From: Ochrobactrum sp. BTU1
GTDB taxonomy: Bacteria; Pseudomonadota; Alphaproteobacteria; Rhizobiales; Rhizobiaceae
Assembly: GCA_018798825.1 (NCBI GenBank)
Contig: CP076355.1
Span: 271,001-335,000, forward strand
DNA: 64,000 bases
Reading direction: 5' to 3'
In this document: in pieces, positions 19,084-27,755 of the stretch
Position numbering within the stretch: the first letter of the stretch is position 1
Layout of the letters: every line of letters begins with the position of its first letter
The notes under the pieces: model-generated
What the model saw: only the letters and a program-made list of their open reading frames with translations
What the model was told of the DNA's origin: nothing
Databases searched by the model: none
Made by a program: the position numbers and the translations under genes

Positions 19084-20313
19084 TTAGTTGACCTTGTCTT
19101 CAGGTGCGGTGCGGGTGTCCACATCAACCGTCACGCTGAGACCTGCACGAATTTTGCCCGAATCGAGCGCTTCCTGCGGGATCATGATACGAACCGGAAC
19201 ACGCTGGACGATCTTGGTGAAGTTGCCCGTCGCATTTTCAGGTGGCAGCAGCGAGAACACGGCGCCCGATGCCGGAGCAACCGATGCGACCTTGCCTTCT
19301 AAGTAAGGGCCGTCGATGGCATCAACATAGATACGCGCAGTTTCGCCGGTTTTGATGTGGCCGAGTTGCGTTTCCTTGAAGTTGGCATCGATATAGAGCG
19401 CATTCACAGGAACGAGTGCTGCGATCTTCTGGCCAGCCGAAACGAGATCGCCCTTCTTGCCGGAAAGATTGCCGACAACACCGTCAAAAGGCGCGCGCAG
19501 GGTGGTGAAATTGAGGTCTCGCGCAGCTTTGTCGCGGGCGAGCTCCAGCGAACGCATGGTGCTTTCCGCTTCCTTATACTGCGCATTCAGCACTTCGATA
19601 TTCGCATTTGCCGAAGCAATCTGCGCATTCGAGCCGGCAAGCTTTGCCTTGGCCTGATCGAGCGCTGACTGTGCGTTATCGAGTTCGGACTGTGCAGAGA
19701 AGCGCGTATCATGCAGCTTCTGCACGCGGACCATCGTGCTTTCGGCATTCTTCAGAACGGCCTGCGAAGCCTGTTCGTCTGCCTGCGCCTGCTGCAAACT
19801 CGCCTTCGAAGCGTCAACCTGCGCATTGATGCGTGCAAGTGTCTGTTTCTGCGTGTTGAGCTTGGCTTCCGCATCGTCAAGCGCGATCTGATAGTCGCCA
19901 GCATCGAGCTGGAAGATCACATCGCCAGCTTTAAGGTGCTGGTTGGCGACAACTGGAATGTTTTCGATATAGCCGGTGACTTTCGGAGCAATCGATGCAA
20001 TGTCGCCCTGCACATAAGCGTCGTCCGTTGAAACCATGAAGCGGCCAACCGTCCACCAGTCATAACCATACCAAAGGCCGCCAGCGACAGCAACAATGAG
20101 AATGCCCGGAAGCAGAACGCGCTTCCCGAAGCCTTTTTTCTTTCCACCCTTTGCGTCAGTGGGCGGGGCGCTTGGTGCTGCCGTATCCGGAGCAGTCCGC
20201 GGAGCAAGCCGTTCCCCCATGGGTTCGGCGTTCACTCTGGACTGTTCTCCCTGACCAGCGGGTGTAGGGAATGGACGGATATCAGCCGTATCAACAGACT
20301 TGGGGGCGGACAT
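19084..20313 (-). CDS. HlyD/EmrA-type membrane fusion protein
   Basis: 409 residues. There is a proline-rich cytoplasmic tail (1-60), one membrane segment (about 66-84), a biotinyl-lipoyl half-motif (VQGDIASIAPKVTGYIENIPV), a long coiled coil (about 150-255) and the second lipoyl half (LRAPFDGVVGNLSGKKGDLVSAG). It joins the MFS pump to the outer membrane. It is divergent from a TetR gene with two palindromic operators in the gap, so the pump is probably repressed by that TetR protein. Confidence 0.92.
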   Translation of the reverse strand: MSAPKSVDTADIRPFPTPAGQGEQSRVNAEPMGERLAPRTAPDTAAPSAPPTDAKGGKKKGFGKRVLLPGILIVAVAGGLWYGYDWWTVGRFMVSTDDAYVQGDIASIAPKVTGYIENIPVVANQHLKAGDVIFQLDAGDYQIALDDAEAKLNTQKQTLARINAQVDASKASLQQAQADEQASQAVLKNAESTMVRVQKLHDTRFSAQSELDNAQSALDQAKAKLAGSNAQIASANANIEVLNAQYKEAESTMRSLELARDKAARDLNFTTLRAPFDGVVGNLSGKKGDLVSAGQKIAALVPVNALYIDANFKETQLGHIKTGETARIYVDAIDGPYLEGKVASVAPASGAVFSLLPPENATGNFTKIVQRVPVRIMIPQEALDSGKIRAGLSVTVDVDTRTAPEDKVN

Positions 20314-20342
20314 AAGGCAAACTTTCTGTATAACCGCTTCAA

Positions 20343-20358
20343 CGAACCGCTTGGTTCG
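20343..20358. promoter_or_regulatory. TetR operator, copy 1
   Basis: The 16-mer CGAACCGCTTGGTTCG has perfect 6-bp arms (CGAACC/GGTTCG). It lies 30 bases upstream of the EmrA-like start. A near-identical copy starts 57 bp further right. The position between pump and TetR gene makes it a probable TetR site. Confidence 0.85.
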
Positions 20359-20399
20359 ATGTTGACTTAGAGCAATAAGTCGCCCATATCAAGTGACAT

Positions 20400-20415
20400 C
20401 GAACCGTTTGGTTCG
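20400..20415. promoter_or_regulatory. TetR operator, copy 2
   Basis: CGAACCGTTTGGTTCG differs from copy 1 at one central base and lies 22 bases before the TetR ATG. A TTGACT hexamer at 20362-20367 lies between the copies. This pair could let one repressor control both the pump and its own gene. Confidence 0.85.
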
Positions 20416-20437
20416 AAAAAGTTGCGAGTTTTATACA

Positions 20438-21172
20438 ATGAATCGTGAACAATGCTTAAAGGAAGGTCCTGATGCCACCGTCGACGGTAGCGGTTCAGAC
20501 CCGATCGCTTGCGAAACCGATGCGGAAAGCACGCGCACGCGCCTTGGTGCAGGACAGGATCCGATAAAGCGTCAGCAAATTCTCGAAGGCGCCCAGAACG
20601 TGTTTCTGCGTATGGGCTTTGATGCTGCCAGCATGAACGACATCACACGGGAAGCTGGTGTCTCCAAGGGAACGATTTACGTTTACTTCAACAGCAAGGA
20701 AGATCTGTTTGTCGCTTTGTGCGAGCATTATCGCATGACGACATTTAGCCAGATGGTTGCCAAAATCGACAAGGGATTCTCCACGCGCGAAGAGCTCGCC
20801 GATTTTGGTGTGACACTGGTCACGCTTATTACATCGACCACAGCGATCCGAGCGCAGCGCATCATTCTTGGGGTTAGCGAACGCAAGCCGGAATTGTCGG
20901 CACGTTTTTATGAACGCGGTCCCAAGCGTAGTCACTTGATTATGTCAGACTTTCTGTCCAGGATGATTGACGCTGGAGAGCTGGAGCCGTTCGATCCGCT
21001 GGAGAAAGCCTATCAACTCACGGATCTGTTTCTGTCGGGACTTTATCGGCCTCGCCTCTTTGGCGTCCTGACGGAGCCGCCTTCCGAGCAGGCTATTTCC
21101 AAGAATGTCGAGAATGCGTTAGAGTTTTTCTTCAGGGCATACGGAAAAAAACAGTCTGATGTTTCAAAATAG
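20438..21172 (+). CDS. TetR/AcrR-family transcriptional repressor
   Basis: From ATG 20438 it has 244 residues. The DNA-binding domain follows an unusually long N-terminal tail of about 45 residues: RQQILEGAQNVFLRMGFDAASMNDITREAGVSKGTIYVYFNSKEDLFVAL, the classic TetR helix-turn-helix. The C-terminal half should bind the inducer. A GTG at 20393 would place an operator inside the gene, so I reject it; ATG 20438 lacks a clear ribosome site. It is divergent from the efflux genes and is the probable repressor of both. Confidence 0.92.
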   Translation: MNREQCLKEGPDATVDGSGSDPIACETDAESTRTRLGAGQDPIKRQQILEGAQNVFLRMGFDAASMNDITREAGVSKGTIYVYFNSKEDLFVALCEHYRMTTFSQMVAKIDKGFSTREELADFGVTLVTLITSTTAIRAQRIILGVSERKPELSARFYERGPKRSHLIMSDFLSRMIDAGELEPFDPLEKAYQLTDLFLSGLYRPRLFGVLTEPPSEQAISKNVENALEFFFRAYGKKQSDVSK

Positions 21173-21422
21173 TACATCGGGCTCGCGCCGAGACGCTGTT
21201 TCACGGAAATCTCATTTGTAAATCATTTTTCATTTGCCCCTGCCTTATTTCGACATGCTTTTTGTGTGTAATACATAGCAATCAATTTATTGCGGGTTGC
21301 ATAGCAGCCCATTTTTTATGTGACTTATAAGTGATTGAAGGCCTGATGAAGACGATTCGCCGCCGGTATTTTTTGGCGCCAGATGAAGCTCGTTCATGCT
21401 TTATTACCAAGGATATTATGCA
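21173..21422 (+). promoter_or_regulatory. AT-rich promoter region of vjbR
   Basis: 250 bp without a gene. It is clearly more AT-rich than its surroundings. It holds the short palindrome ACTTATAAGT near 21322-21331 and a ribosome site AAGGA at about 21409-21413 before ATG 21423. No TTAA-N7-TTAA site or CAAGC-type flagellar motif is seen. I cannot fix a -10/-35 pair. Confidence 0.45.
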
Positions 21423-22205
21423 ATGACTCTCGACTTAATTCATTTCCCAAATTTCAAAAAGACATTCTTCGGCACGTCGTTTCAGGGCGACTCTTTGGCA
21501 CTTCTGACGCGTATCCGAGATGAAATCGGATGTCGTTACATTATGCACACCTATCGTGGGCGAGTAGGGGATTGTACGAAGACAAACTCGTCTGACCTAA
21601 CTGTGGTTATGACGTTTCCTTCGAGTTGGGTCACACGGTACTCGACAAAAAACTATTTTGTAGTTGATCCGATTTTCCAGGAGGATGCTCCTTACTTCAG
21701 AAATGATTCCGGCGGCATTGTGCGGGATCTCAAATTGGACGCGGATGTCTGTCCAGATGTAGCGGAGATGATGCAAGATGCCGAGAAGCACGGACTCGGC
21801 AATGTTTTCCTCGCCGTTTCTGCACGCAATCCGAAAGCAGCATCTGGTTGCACACTATTTTGTTTTGATCTGGGCGAGGGAGAACCGCGCGATTATTTCG
21901 TCTCCAGGATGCGTCCACGATTGCTTAGCGTTTCCGGCATCATTCACAATAAGCTCTGCGGGTGTGACGAAACGAAATCTGCTGCATCACTTTTGACCCC
22001 GCGTGAGATTGACTGTCTGCGATGGGCTGCAAATGGCAAAACCGATGGTGAGATCGCGGAAATTCTCAGCATTGCTCGTTGGACCGTTGTGACCTATCTT
22101 CAAAATGCGAAGATCAAGCTCAACTGTTCAAACCGGACGTCTGCTGTGGCGACCGCCCTTTCGCTGGGCCTTATTGAGATGCCCGAAGTGGCGCATCTGA
22201 TTTAA
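21423..22205 (+). CDS. vjbR: LuxR-family quorum-sensing-type regulator VjbR
   Basis: 260 residues. The N-terminal half is an autoinducer-binding-type domain and the C-terminal half a LuxR helix-turn-helix ([58 protein letters not shown]). From memory it aligns nearly colinearly with Brucella VjbR (MSLDLVHFPNYKKTFFGSS start, same DNA-binding domain). In Brucella VjbR controls virB and flagellar genes and responds to C12-homoserine lactone. I choose ATG 21423 (MTLDLIHFP), which has AAGGA upstream. Its place beside the flagellar island fits that role; VisN/VisR-type LuxR regulators hold a similar spot in rhizobia. Confidence 0.9.
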   Translation: MTLDLIHFPNFKKTFFGTSFQGDSLALLTRIRDEIGCRYIMHTYRGRVGDCTKTNSSDLTVVMTFPSSWVTRYSTKNYFVVDPIFQEDAPYFRNDSGGIVRDLKLDADVCPDVAEMMQDAEKHGLGNVFLAVSARNPKAASGCTLFCFDLGEGEPRDYFVSRMRPRLLSVSGIIHNKLCGCDETKSAASLLTPREIDCLRWAANGKTDGEIAEILSIARWTVVTYLQNAKIKLNCSNRTSAVATALSLGLIEMPEVAHLI

Positions 22206-22272
22206 TTTCGGGGTCAGCGCCAAACTGTTGACACCGGGCGCTCAAGCTTCCGATGCTTCCTGGCCACATGAG

Positions 22273-22701
22273 TTAGGCGATTTTTCGCAATGGAAGCCGC
22301 GCGCTGTCTATTGCGTCGATTAGCCTTGTCGTGTTCTGCGCAGGATTTTCATCGGGATTCTCGAACACGATATGGCTGAGTTCCACGCTAGCGGTCTTGC
22401 CTGAAAGGGTGAGCCGGAAGTAGGCATAGACACCCCTACTACGAAACTCCATGTCGAGAACAATGGAAGGGGGGCCGTACCAGTCGCACTGGAACTCACC
22501 GCCATGCCCCAGCTCGAGAGTACCAGGGAAGAAATGCAACTCCGTCGCCGAAGCGACGATATCGGCAATGTTTGCAAACAATTCGCAGCGTATGAAGGCG
22601 ATATAGTCGGCAGGATCAACTAGTCGAAGTTCAGCAACGACTTCTCGGATGTTTTCGGCAATGATTGCCTCGCGTTCGTTTGAGAATTGAAGACTCTTCA
22701 T
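22273..22701 (-). CDS. Conserved-looking protein of unknown function
   Basis: 142 residues, soluble, no signal peptide and no motif I recognise. The N-terminus is helical and acidic (NEREAIIAENIREVVAELRLVDPADYIAFIR). The middle has beta-rich segments (FHFFPGTLELG-like, YGPPSIVLDMEFRSRGVYAYFRLTLSGK). Codon use is like its neighbours. It follows flhB on the same strand after 70 bp, so it may be the last gene of the motA-flhB operon. No function can be assigned. Confidence 0.65.
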   Translation of the reverse strand: MKSLQFSNEREAIIAENIREVVAELRLVDPADYIAFIRCELFANIADIVASATELHFFPGTLELGHGGEFQCDWYGPPSIVLDMEFRSRGVYAYFRLTLSGKTASVELSHIVFENPDENPAQNTTRLIDAIDSARLPLRKIA

Positions 22702-22771
22702 CGTGTAACCGCCGATCAGTAAGAACAGACTGATAATATATTAGAATACTCTAAAGTCATCTGAAAACCTG

Positions 22772-23842
22772 TCATCGTATAGTATGCCGGGCATTGATGA
22801 CGCGGATCAGTTCGGCGACCGCCTTATAGAATTCAGGTGCGATCATCTGGTCGACATTCACCTGCTTATAGAGAGCACGTGCCAATTGTACATCCTCAAA
22901 TACTGGAATGGAATTTGCGGTTGCTATTTCTCTTATCTTGAGGGCGATGAGATCTTGTCCTTTTGCAACAACGATTGGTGCTGCCTCCTCATGAGGTCGA
23001 TAGCGTAATGCTACAGAAAAGTGGGTCGGATTTGCGACAATCAGCGTGGCTGTTGGAACTGCGTTGATCATGCGGCGCCGAGCGCGGTCGCGGCCCAGCG
23101 AGCGCAGCCGTGCTTTAACCAGTGGATCGCCTTCTGACTGCTTGAGCTCGTCCTTTATTTCCTGCTTGGTCATGCGCAGTTCCTGTTTCCAGTGAATGCG
23201 CGACCATGCAAGATCGAAGCCGGCAATCGCGGTGATCGCGAGGACATTTGCCACCAAAAGCCGCACGAGATTCTCACGCAGAAACTCGGGTAATGCGCTC
23301 GGGTCGGTAGCGACCGCTTCGGTGAAGAGGTTATTGCCTTTGAAGAAGACAAAGAAAACGATCACGCTGGCGGCAACGAATTTTGCCAATGATTTGAGGA
23401 ATTCGACCTGACCGGCACGACCGAAAATGCGCGTCCAGCCTTTGAGCAAGGAAATGCGCGATGCTTGTGGGCGAATACGTTCACCGACCAATCGCGGCGC
23501 ATTTTGGAAGACAGAAGCAGCAATGCCTGCAAGTGGAATGATGATGAAGACCGGAATGAGGGCTGCACCGACAGAAAGCGACAGAATGCCAAACAGATGG
23601 CTTGCATCTTCCGCGCTGTTTAGAGTCCAATCTTCTGGACGGTCCATTAGTTCGCGCAAGAAAACAGCCAGTTTGGTTGTTGCGGGTGCCGCGACGAAGA
23701 CCGCAATCACCAGAAAGGATGCGATACCAGCAAGGATTGGCGTTTCGCGGGAGAAAGGCATGTTGCCCTTGTCCAAAGCGTCGCGGATCTTTTTCTCGGT
23801 CGCGTCCTCGGTTTTACTCTCTTTATCGGTATCGTCGGACAT
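22772..23842 (-). CDS. flhB: Flagellar export gate protein FlhB
   Basis: 356 residues. The N-terminus is soluble (SDDTDKESKTEDATEKKIRDALDKGN), four membrane segments follow, then a cytoplasmic domain with the self-cleavage site NPTH at 271-274 (VANPTHFSVALRY). FlhB switches the export apparatus from rod/hook to filament substrates, together with FliK (44033). It is downstream of fliG in the leftward motA operon, separated by about 114 bp containing a repeat. The start has no clear ribosome site. Confidence 0.96.
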   Translation of the reverse strand: MSDDTDKESKTEDATEKKIRDALDKGNMPFSRETPILAGIASFLVIAVFVAAPATTKLAVFLRELMDRPEDWTLNSAEDASHLFGILSLSVGAALIPVFIIIPLAGIAASVFQNAPRLVGERIRPQASRISLLKGWTRIFGRAGQVEFLKSLAKFVAASVIVFFVFFKGNNLFTEAVATDPSALPEFLRENLVRLLVANVLAITAIAGFDLAWSRIHWKQELRMTKQEIKDELKQSEGDPLVKARLRSLGRDRARRRMINAVPTATLIVANPTHFSVALRYRPHEEAAPIVVAKGQDLIALKIREIATANSIPVFEDVQLARALYKQVNVDQMIAPEFYKAVAELIRVINARHTIR

Positions 23843-23859
23843 ATGTTACACGCAAGATT

Positions 23860-23907
23860 AGAGCGCATTCCGAACAGTGTGAAACGGTTTTTCGGACAGA
23901 GATGCGC
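23860..23907 (-). repeat. Intergenic REP-like element between fliG and flhB
   Basis: Read leftward it contains GCATCTCTGTCCGAAAAACC and ends in TTCGGAATGCGCTC. It closely resembles the element at 33416-33492 (TGGTCCGAAAACCGGTTCC, TTCGGGATGTGCTCC). It can fold and may modulate flhB relative to fliG. Confidence 0.7.
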
Positions 23908-23956
23908 GTTAGGACAGTTGACTAGAATGCCGATCCGCTCCAATCAGTTCGGCGCC

Positions 23957-25003
23957 CTATTTCGGGTCTGCGCCTGGATCGAGAGTGATGATACCGCGCT
24001 CAGAAAGATCGATAGCGATGCGTGCAATTGCGCGCCGTGCGTTTGCGATGTTCTGACTGGTGATGTTGCCTTGTTCGGCTGCCAATTCGCTTTCGACCAT
24101 ACGGCGACCGCGTGTGGAAAGCGAGGATAGCACCATTTCCTGAAGAGACGTGTCGGCACCACGCAATGCGGTTGCAATCTGTTCGGTCTGGACTTCATCG
24201 AATAGCAGAAGACGGGCGCGTTGCGAGAGACGTTCGACATCTTCAAAGTTGAAGAGTTTCGCCTTGATGCGTGCGATGTCGTCTTGACTGAGATCTTTGA
24301 GACTAGACATGAGCTCTTCCATCTCCTGCCGGTCGAGCTGGTTGAAGATATTGGCGATCTGGCCGTGATGGGCTTTGACAGGGCCTGCATCGGTGCGGCC
24401 GAGCAGGTCGCGGCGCAATACATCTTCCAGAAGATCGGCTGCAGCTGGTGCAACATTCCCAATATGCAGCGAACGCTGCACGACGGCACTGCGCAACTGT
24501 GGCGGTAGACTTACAAACATGCGGGCGGCGAGATCCGATGGCAGCTTGGAGACGATATAAGCGATGATCTGCGGATGCTGATCCGAGAGATAGGCCTGCA
24601 GGCTCTCAACCGGCAGTCTCGCAAGTTGTACCCAAATGGATTCCTGAACTAGCTGCGGCTGAACGCGCTCTTCAAACACGGCATCGGCTTCGTCTTGCGG
24701 CAAGGCTTCGCGCAGCAGGCCTTCAAAGCGCTGTGCTGCCTCTGAAACGGGCGCGCCTTCGGCAAATGAATCTTCGAACTGTTTCACCAGATGTTCAAAG
24801 TCGAGCGGTGAAATGGGTTCAAGCGTGCGGGCATGGCCTGCAAGCTTGCGCAAATCGTCGGCGTTGAAATGTTTGAGCAGCCGAGCGGCAGAAGGGCGGC
24901 CGATTGCGACAAGGATCGCAGCCGCTTTCTGCGGACCGGAAAGAGTGTCAACCACTCCGCTTGTGCTGTCATCGAGAGGCTTCTGCGATTCATTATCGGC
25001 CAT
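23957..25003 (-). CDS. fliG: Flagellar rotor/switch protein FliG
   Basis: 348 residues from MADNESQKPLDD. It holds the FliG middle-domain marker HPQIIAYIVSKLPSDLAARMF and a C-terminal charged torque helix region (LLLFDEVQTEQIATALRGADTSLQEMVLSSLSTRGRRMVESEL). FliG links the FliF ring to FliM/FliN and interacts with MotA. The frame extends to 25093, but ATG 25003 lies 10 bp after the fliN stop and has ACGGA upstream. Confidence 0.95.
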   Translation of the reverse strand: MADNESQKPLDDSTSGVVDTLSGPQKAAAILVAIGRPSAARLLKHFNADDLRKLAGHARTLEPISPLDFEHLVKQFEDSFAEGAPVSEAAQRFEGLLREALPQDEADAVFEERVQPQLVQESIWVQLARLPVESLQAYLSDQHPQIIAYIVSKLPSDLAARMFVSLPPQLRSAVVQRSLHIGNVAPAAADLLEDVLRRDLLGRTDAGPVKAHHGQIANIFNQLDRQEMEELMSSLKDLSQDDIARIKAKLFNFEDVERLSQRARLLLFDEVQTEQIATALRGADTSLQEMVLSSLSTRGRRMVESELAAEQGNITSQNIANARRAIARIAIDLSERGIITLDPGADPK

Positions 25004-25013
25004 GGTCGATCCG

Positions 25014-25358
25014 TTACTTACCGATGATTTCGGTGAGGCTGACGCCGAAGCGCGAAGAATCGTCTTCAAGAACGATAACTTCACCGCGCGCAATCACTCG
25101 CCCATTGACGACGATATCGACCGGGTCGCCGATCTGCTTGTCGAGGGTGATAACAGCACCGCGACCAAGCTTCATTAGATTGGCGACAGGCATGGTTGTT
25201 CCGCCCAGCACGACCTGAACGTCGACCGGAATGCCCATGATGAGCTCGAGATTGGGCTTCGCTGCGCCTGTCTTTTCAGCGCGCGGCTTATCTTCCTGCA
25301 ACTCTTCGATTGCTTCGTCGAGCTCATGCTGCATTTCTTCATCCTTGTTCTTGCTCAT
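25014..25358 (-). CDS. fliN: Flagellar switch protein FliN
   Basis: 114 residues: an acidic linker ([23 protein letters not shown]) followed by the C-ring SpoA domain ([61 protein letters not shown]), the FliN/FliM C-terminal fold. Its ATG overlaps the stop of the upstream coiled-coil gene by four bases. It forms the base of the C ring with FliM. Confidence 0.96.
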   Translation of the reverse strand: MSKNKDEEMQHELDEAIEELQEDKPRAEKTGAAKPNLELIMGIPVDVQVVLGGTTMPVANLMKLGRGAVITLDKQIGDPVDIVVNGRVIARGEVIVLEDDSSRFGVSLTEIIGK

Positions 25359-25816
25359 GCCTGCCCCGCAATTTCAACGGTCGCCTTCTTGACGGCGCGA
25401 CGTACGAAAACAGGTAATGCGTTCTTTTCTTTTGGCGAAGGCTCGCTCATAGGAGGAAAAGCCTGCTCCTCAATACGAGCAACTGCTGCCGTAACATTGC
25501 GCGCCTGACGCACATCACGGGAAAGAGCCTTTCGCACTCGGTTCAGCTCCTCAATCGCTTCATCCATTTCCCGACGAACGCGGGCAGTTTCAGCGATACG
25601 GGCTTCAATGCGGACGGTTTCATCTGCAAGATCGGTACGCTGGTTCTGCAAAGATTTTGCAACGCGCTCCAGACCGTTGGAGGCCGCAGCCACACGAAGC
25701 GTTAGCAACTTGCCCAGCTTGATTGTCTCATTGGCCTTGCGCCCGACGATGATGAGCGCGCCGAGCGAGCCGAGAGCCATCAGCGTGGAAAGTATGTTAG
25801 CCAGCAACAAGCTCAT
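25355..25816 (-). CDS. Small membrane-anchored coiled-coil protein in the C-ring operon, unknown role
   Basis: About 152 residues from ATG 25816 ([27 protein letters not shown]). It has one N-terminal membrane segment (about 5-25), then a long, strongly heptad-like charged helix (about 35-105) and a basic tail. The start overlaps the end of fliM by 20 bp and has GAGGAT upstream; the stop overlaps fliN by four bases. The frame extends to 25942 but would then overlap fliM by 146 bp. Such tight coupling between fliM and fliN implies a flagellar role. No family is recognised. Confidence 0.82.
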   Translation of the reverse strand: MSLLLANILSTLMALGSLGALIIVGRKANETIKLGKLLTLRVAAASNGLERVAKSLQNQRTDLADETVRIEARIAETARVRREMDEAIEELNRVRKALSRDVRQARNVTAAVARIEEQAFPPMSEPSPKEKNALPVFVRRAVKKATVEIAGQA

Positions 25817-26735
25817 CGATGAGATCCTCTTCCTGATTGACCGCATCGCCAACCTTGACTGTAAAGTGAATGCCGGACTTCCCGAGCGTGCATTTGAAAA
25901 GCTGCTGATCGCCAGCACGCAAACGCACCTGTTCCATTGCATCCGTCGGCAGCTTCAGAACCTGACCGATTTCAAGTTTTGAAAGAACGTCGAGCGTTAG
26001 GCTTCCTTGCTGGATGAAGGCTTCAAGCTCGATCCGTGCGCGGCTGACTTCGCTGCGCATTCGCTTGCTCCAAGCAGGATCTGCTTGATCCAGCGGGCGG
26101 CGCAGGAATGCAGCCACGGCGTCTTGCATCGGCTTATGAGTGCTGCGGGGCAAAAGAAGATGCACGGCCCCTGTCTTACCTGCCGCTACCACATCAATGC
26201 GGCAGACGAAGAGGCGCGAATGCTCGAATTCGTCGCGGTTGAACTCGGCCGTGTCCGTGCATTCGCCAGCGGCAAACAGCGCCTGCGAAGTGGTTGCGAA
26301 TACCTGATCAAGAGCTGCAGCCATGTGAGACGTCAGTAGGCTCGAGATTTTGCGCTCCAGCAAACCGAACGGACGTTCCAGATCGAAGTTGCCGAGATTT
26401 CCCTGTGCGCCAAACATGGCCTCAATGATAGAAAATACCATTGCCGCATCGGCGGTTAGGTAAAGTGTACATCCCCAACGATCGGCTTTGAGGGGCGCGA
26501 TGATCGCAGCCTTACCCATGATGGCATCGAATGAAGCATTGTCCGCAGCTTCAACCTGGCCTGCTTCCGCATCAAATGCAGCAGCGCTGCCCTGTTTGAG
26601 ACGGCCGCAAAAATGCGCAGACGCATCCTTGAACACGTGTGAAAGCGACTTCAGATCGTCGCCCGACAATCCTGCCGCTCGTAACAGATTTTCAGCAAGC
26701 GCGTCGTTTTTGCGGCTCTGGCCCTGAGTGGTCAT
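25797..26735 (-). CDS. fliM: Flagellar switch protein FliM
   Basis: 312 residues from MTTQGQSRKNDALAENLL. The middle is a divergent CheC-like domain. The C-terminal third is a SpoA domain (LTLDVLSKLEIGQVLKLPTDAMEQVRLRAGDQQLFKCTLGKSG), as in FliN. ATG 26735 sits one base after the motA stop; the frame's earlier Met is inside motA. The N-terminal CheY-binding LSQxEIDALL motif of enteric FliM is not obvious. This agrees with rhizobial FliM divergence and is noted as a difference. Confidence 0.92.
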   Translation of the reverse strand: MTTQGQSRKNDALAENLLRAAGLSGDDLKSLSHVFKDASAHFCGRLKQGSAAAFDAEAGQVEAADNASFDAIMGKAAIIAPLKADRWGCTLYLTADAAMVFSIIEAMFGAQGNLGNFDLERPFGLLERKISSLLTSHMAAALDQVFATTSQALFAAGECTDTAEFNRDEFEHSRLFVCRIDVVAAGKTGAVHLLLPRSTHKPMQDAVAAFLRRPLDQADPAWSKRMRSEVSRARIELEAFIQQGSLTLDVLSKLEIGQVLKLPTDAMEQVRLRAGDQQLFKCTLGKSGIHFTVKVGDAVNQEEDLIDELVAG

Positions 26736-26736
26736 A

Positions 26737-27609
26737 TCAGGCTGCCTGCTGGATCGGCGTTGTCGCCATTGTTTCCTGCTCGACAACGTCGATGCTTGGA
26801 CGTTCATAAGCTGAGATGGTCTTGCGGCCGTATTCAACGGCGATCTGTGGCAGAGAACCGTTCATATATGCAAGCAGTGTCTGCTTAACTACGGTGTAAA
26901 GACGGTTATTCTTGTCTCGCGTCGACTTGATCTTGGTAGCAATCGGGCCAACGACACCATAGGAAAAAAAGATACCCGCGAAGGTACCAACAAGCGCCGC
27001 ACCAATCAGATGGCCCAGTACTTCGGGGGACTGGTTGAGCGCACCCATCGCTTTAATAACACCAAGAACAGCTGCGACGATACCTAGGGCCGGCAGCGCT
27101 TCGGAAATGCTGACCATCGCCTGGTAAGGCTTGAGCTTGTCGCGCGAAAGCGTGTGGATTTCTTCATCCATAAGCGCTTCAATTTCATGTGAGCGAACAT
27201 TGCCAACGATGATAAGGCGGCAATAATCGCAGATGAAGTGGATGAGATCGTCTCTCTTCAGGATGCTGGGATATGCCTGAAAGATCGGCGATTCCTTGGG
27301 GTTGTCGATATGGGCTTCCACTTCGTTGCGCGACTTGGCGCGCAGCTCACGCATCAGGCTATAAAGCAATCCGAGAAGATCGAGATAATCACGCTGCTTT
27401 GGCACTGCATTGGTGAAGGCCTCAACGCAAGCCTTGCCCGTATCTTTCACAAGTGAAAACGGGTTGGCGATGAAGAATGTGCCAAGGGCTGCGCCAAGAA
27501 TAATGACGAATTCCCACGGCTGAACAAGCACGCCGACGTGACCGCCCATGGCGATGAAACCGCCGAGCATACAGCCCAGTGTGATGGCGAGGCCGATGAG
27601 AATACCCAA
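26737..27609 (-). CDS. motA: Flagellar stator protein MotA
   Basis: 290 residues with four membrane segments and a large cytoplasmic loop. The segments include [42 protein letters not shown] and the conserved proline stretch [23 protein letters not shown]. It forms the proton channel with MotB (41611) and pushes on FliG. First gene of the leftward operon motA-fliM-orf-fliN-fliG-flhB. Its upstream region carries the CAAGC-type flagellar motif on this strand. Confidence 0.97.
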   Translation of the reverse strand: MGILIGLAITLGCMLGGFIAMGGHVGVLVQPWEFVIILGAALGTFFIANPFSLVKDTGKACVEAFTNAVPKQRDYLDLLGLLYSLMRELRAKSRNEVEAHIDNPKESPIFQAYPSILKRDDLIHFICDYCRLIIVGNVRSHEIEALMDEEIHTLSRDKLKPYQAMVSISEALPALGIVAAVLGVIKAMGALNQSPEVLGHLIGAALVGTFAGIFFSYGVVGPIATKIKSTRDKNNRLYTVVKQTLLAYMNGSLPQIAVEYGRKTISAYERPSIDVVEQETMATTPIQQAA

Positions 27610-27659
27610 AGCGCAAGACTCCCGTTGGTTCGAACTTATTTCGCACTCTAGGGAATGCG

Positions 27660-27681
27660 CCTTGCGCGAAGCTTGTCACAT
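27660..27681 (-). promoter_or_regulatory. 11-bp tandem CAAGC-type motif upstream of motA
   Basis: Read leftward, two adjacent 11-mers ATGTGACAAGC and TTCGCGCAAGG put CAAG cores exactly 11 bp apart, ending 50 bp before the motA ATG. The same arrangement precedes six other flagellar units. It is a candidate binding site of the OmpR-type regulator FtcR; that link is inferred. Confidence 0.6.
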
Positions 27682-27700
27682 GACGCTAAAATGCATCAGC

Positions 27701-27722
27701 TTCGGACAAGCTTGAGGCTGCA
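27701..27722 (+). promoter_or_regulatory. CAAGC-type motif upstream of the DUF1217 gene
   Basis: TTCGGACAAGC followed by TTGAGGCTGCA, ending 33 bp before the TTG start of the rightward operon. With the motA copy it forms an inverted pair (AAGCTTGTC 27669-27677, GACAAGCTT 27705-27713) across the 146-bp divergent promoter region. Confidence 0.6.
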
Positions 27723-27755
27723 TAAAGGTTGCGAAAAATTGCAGGGGGTTCTCGC

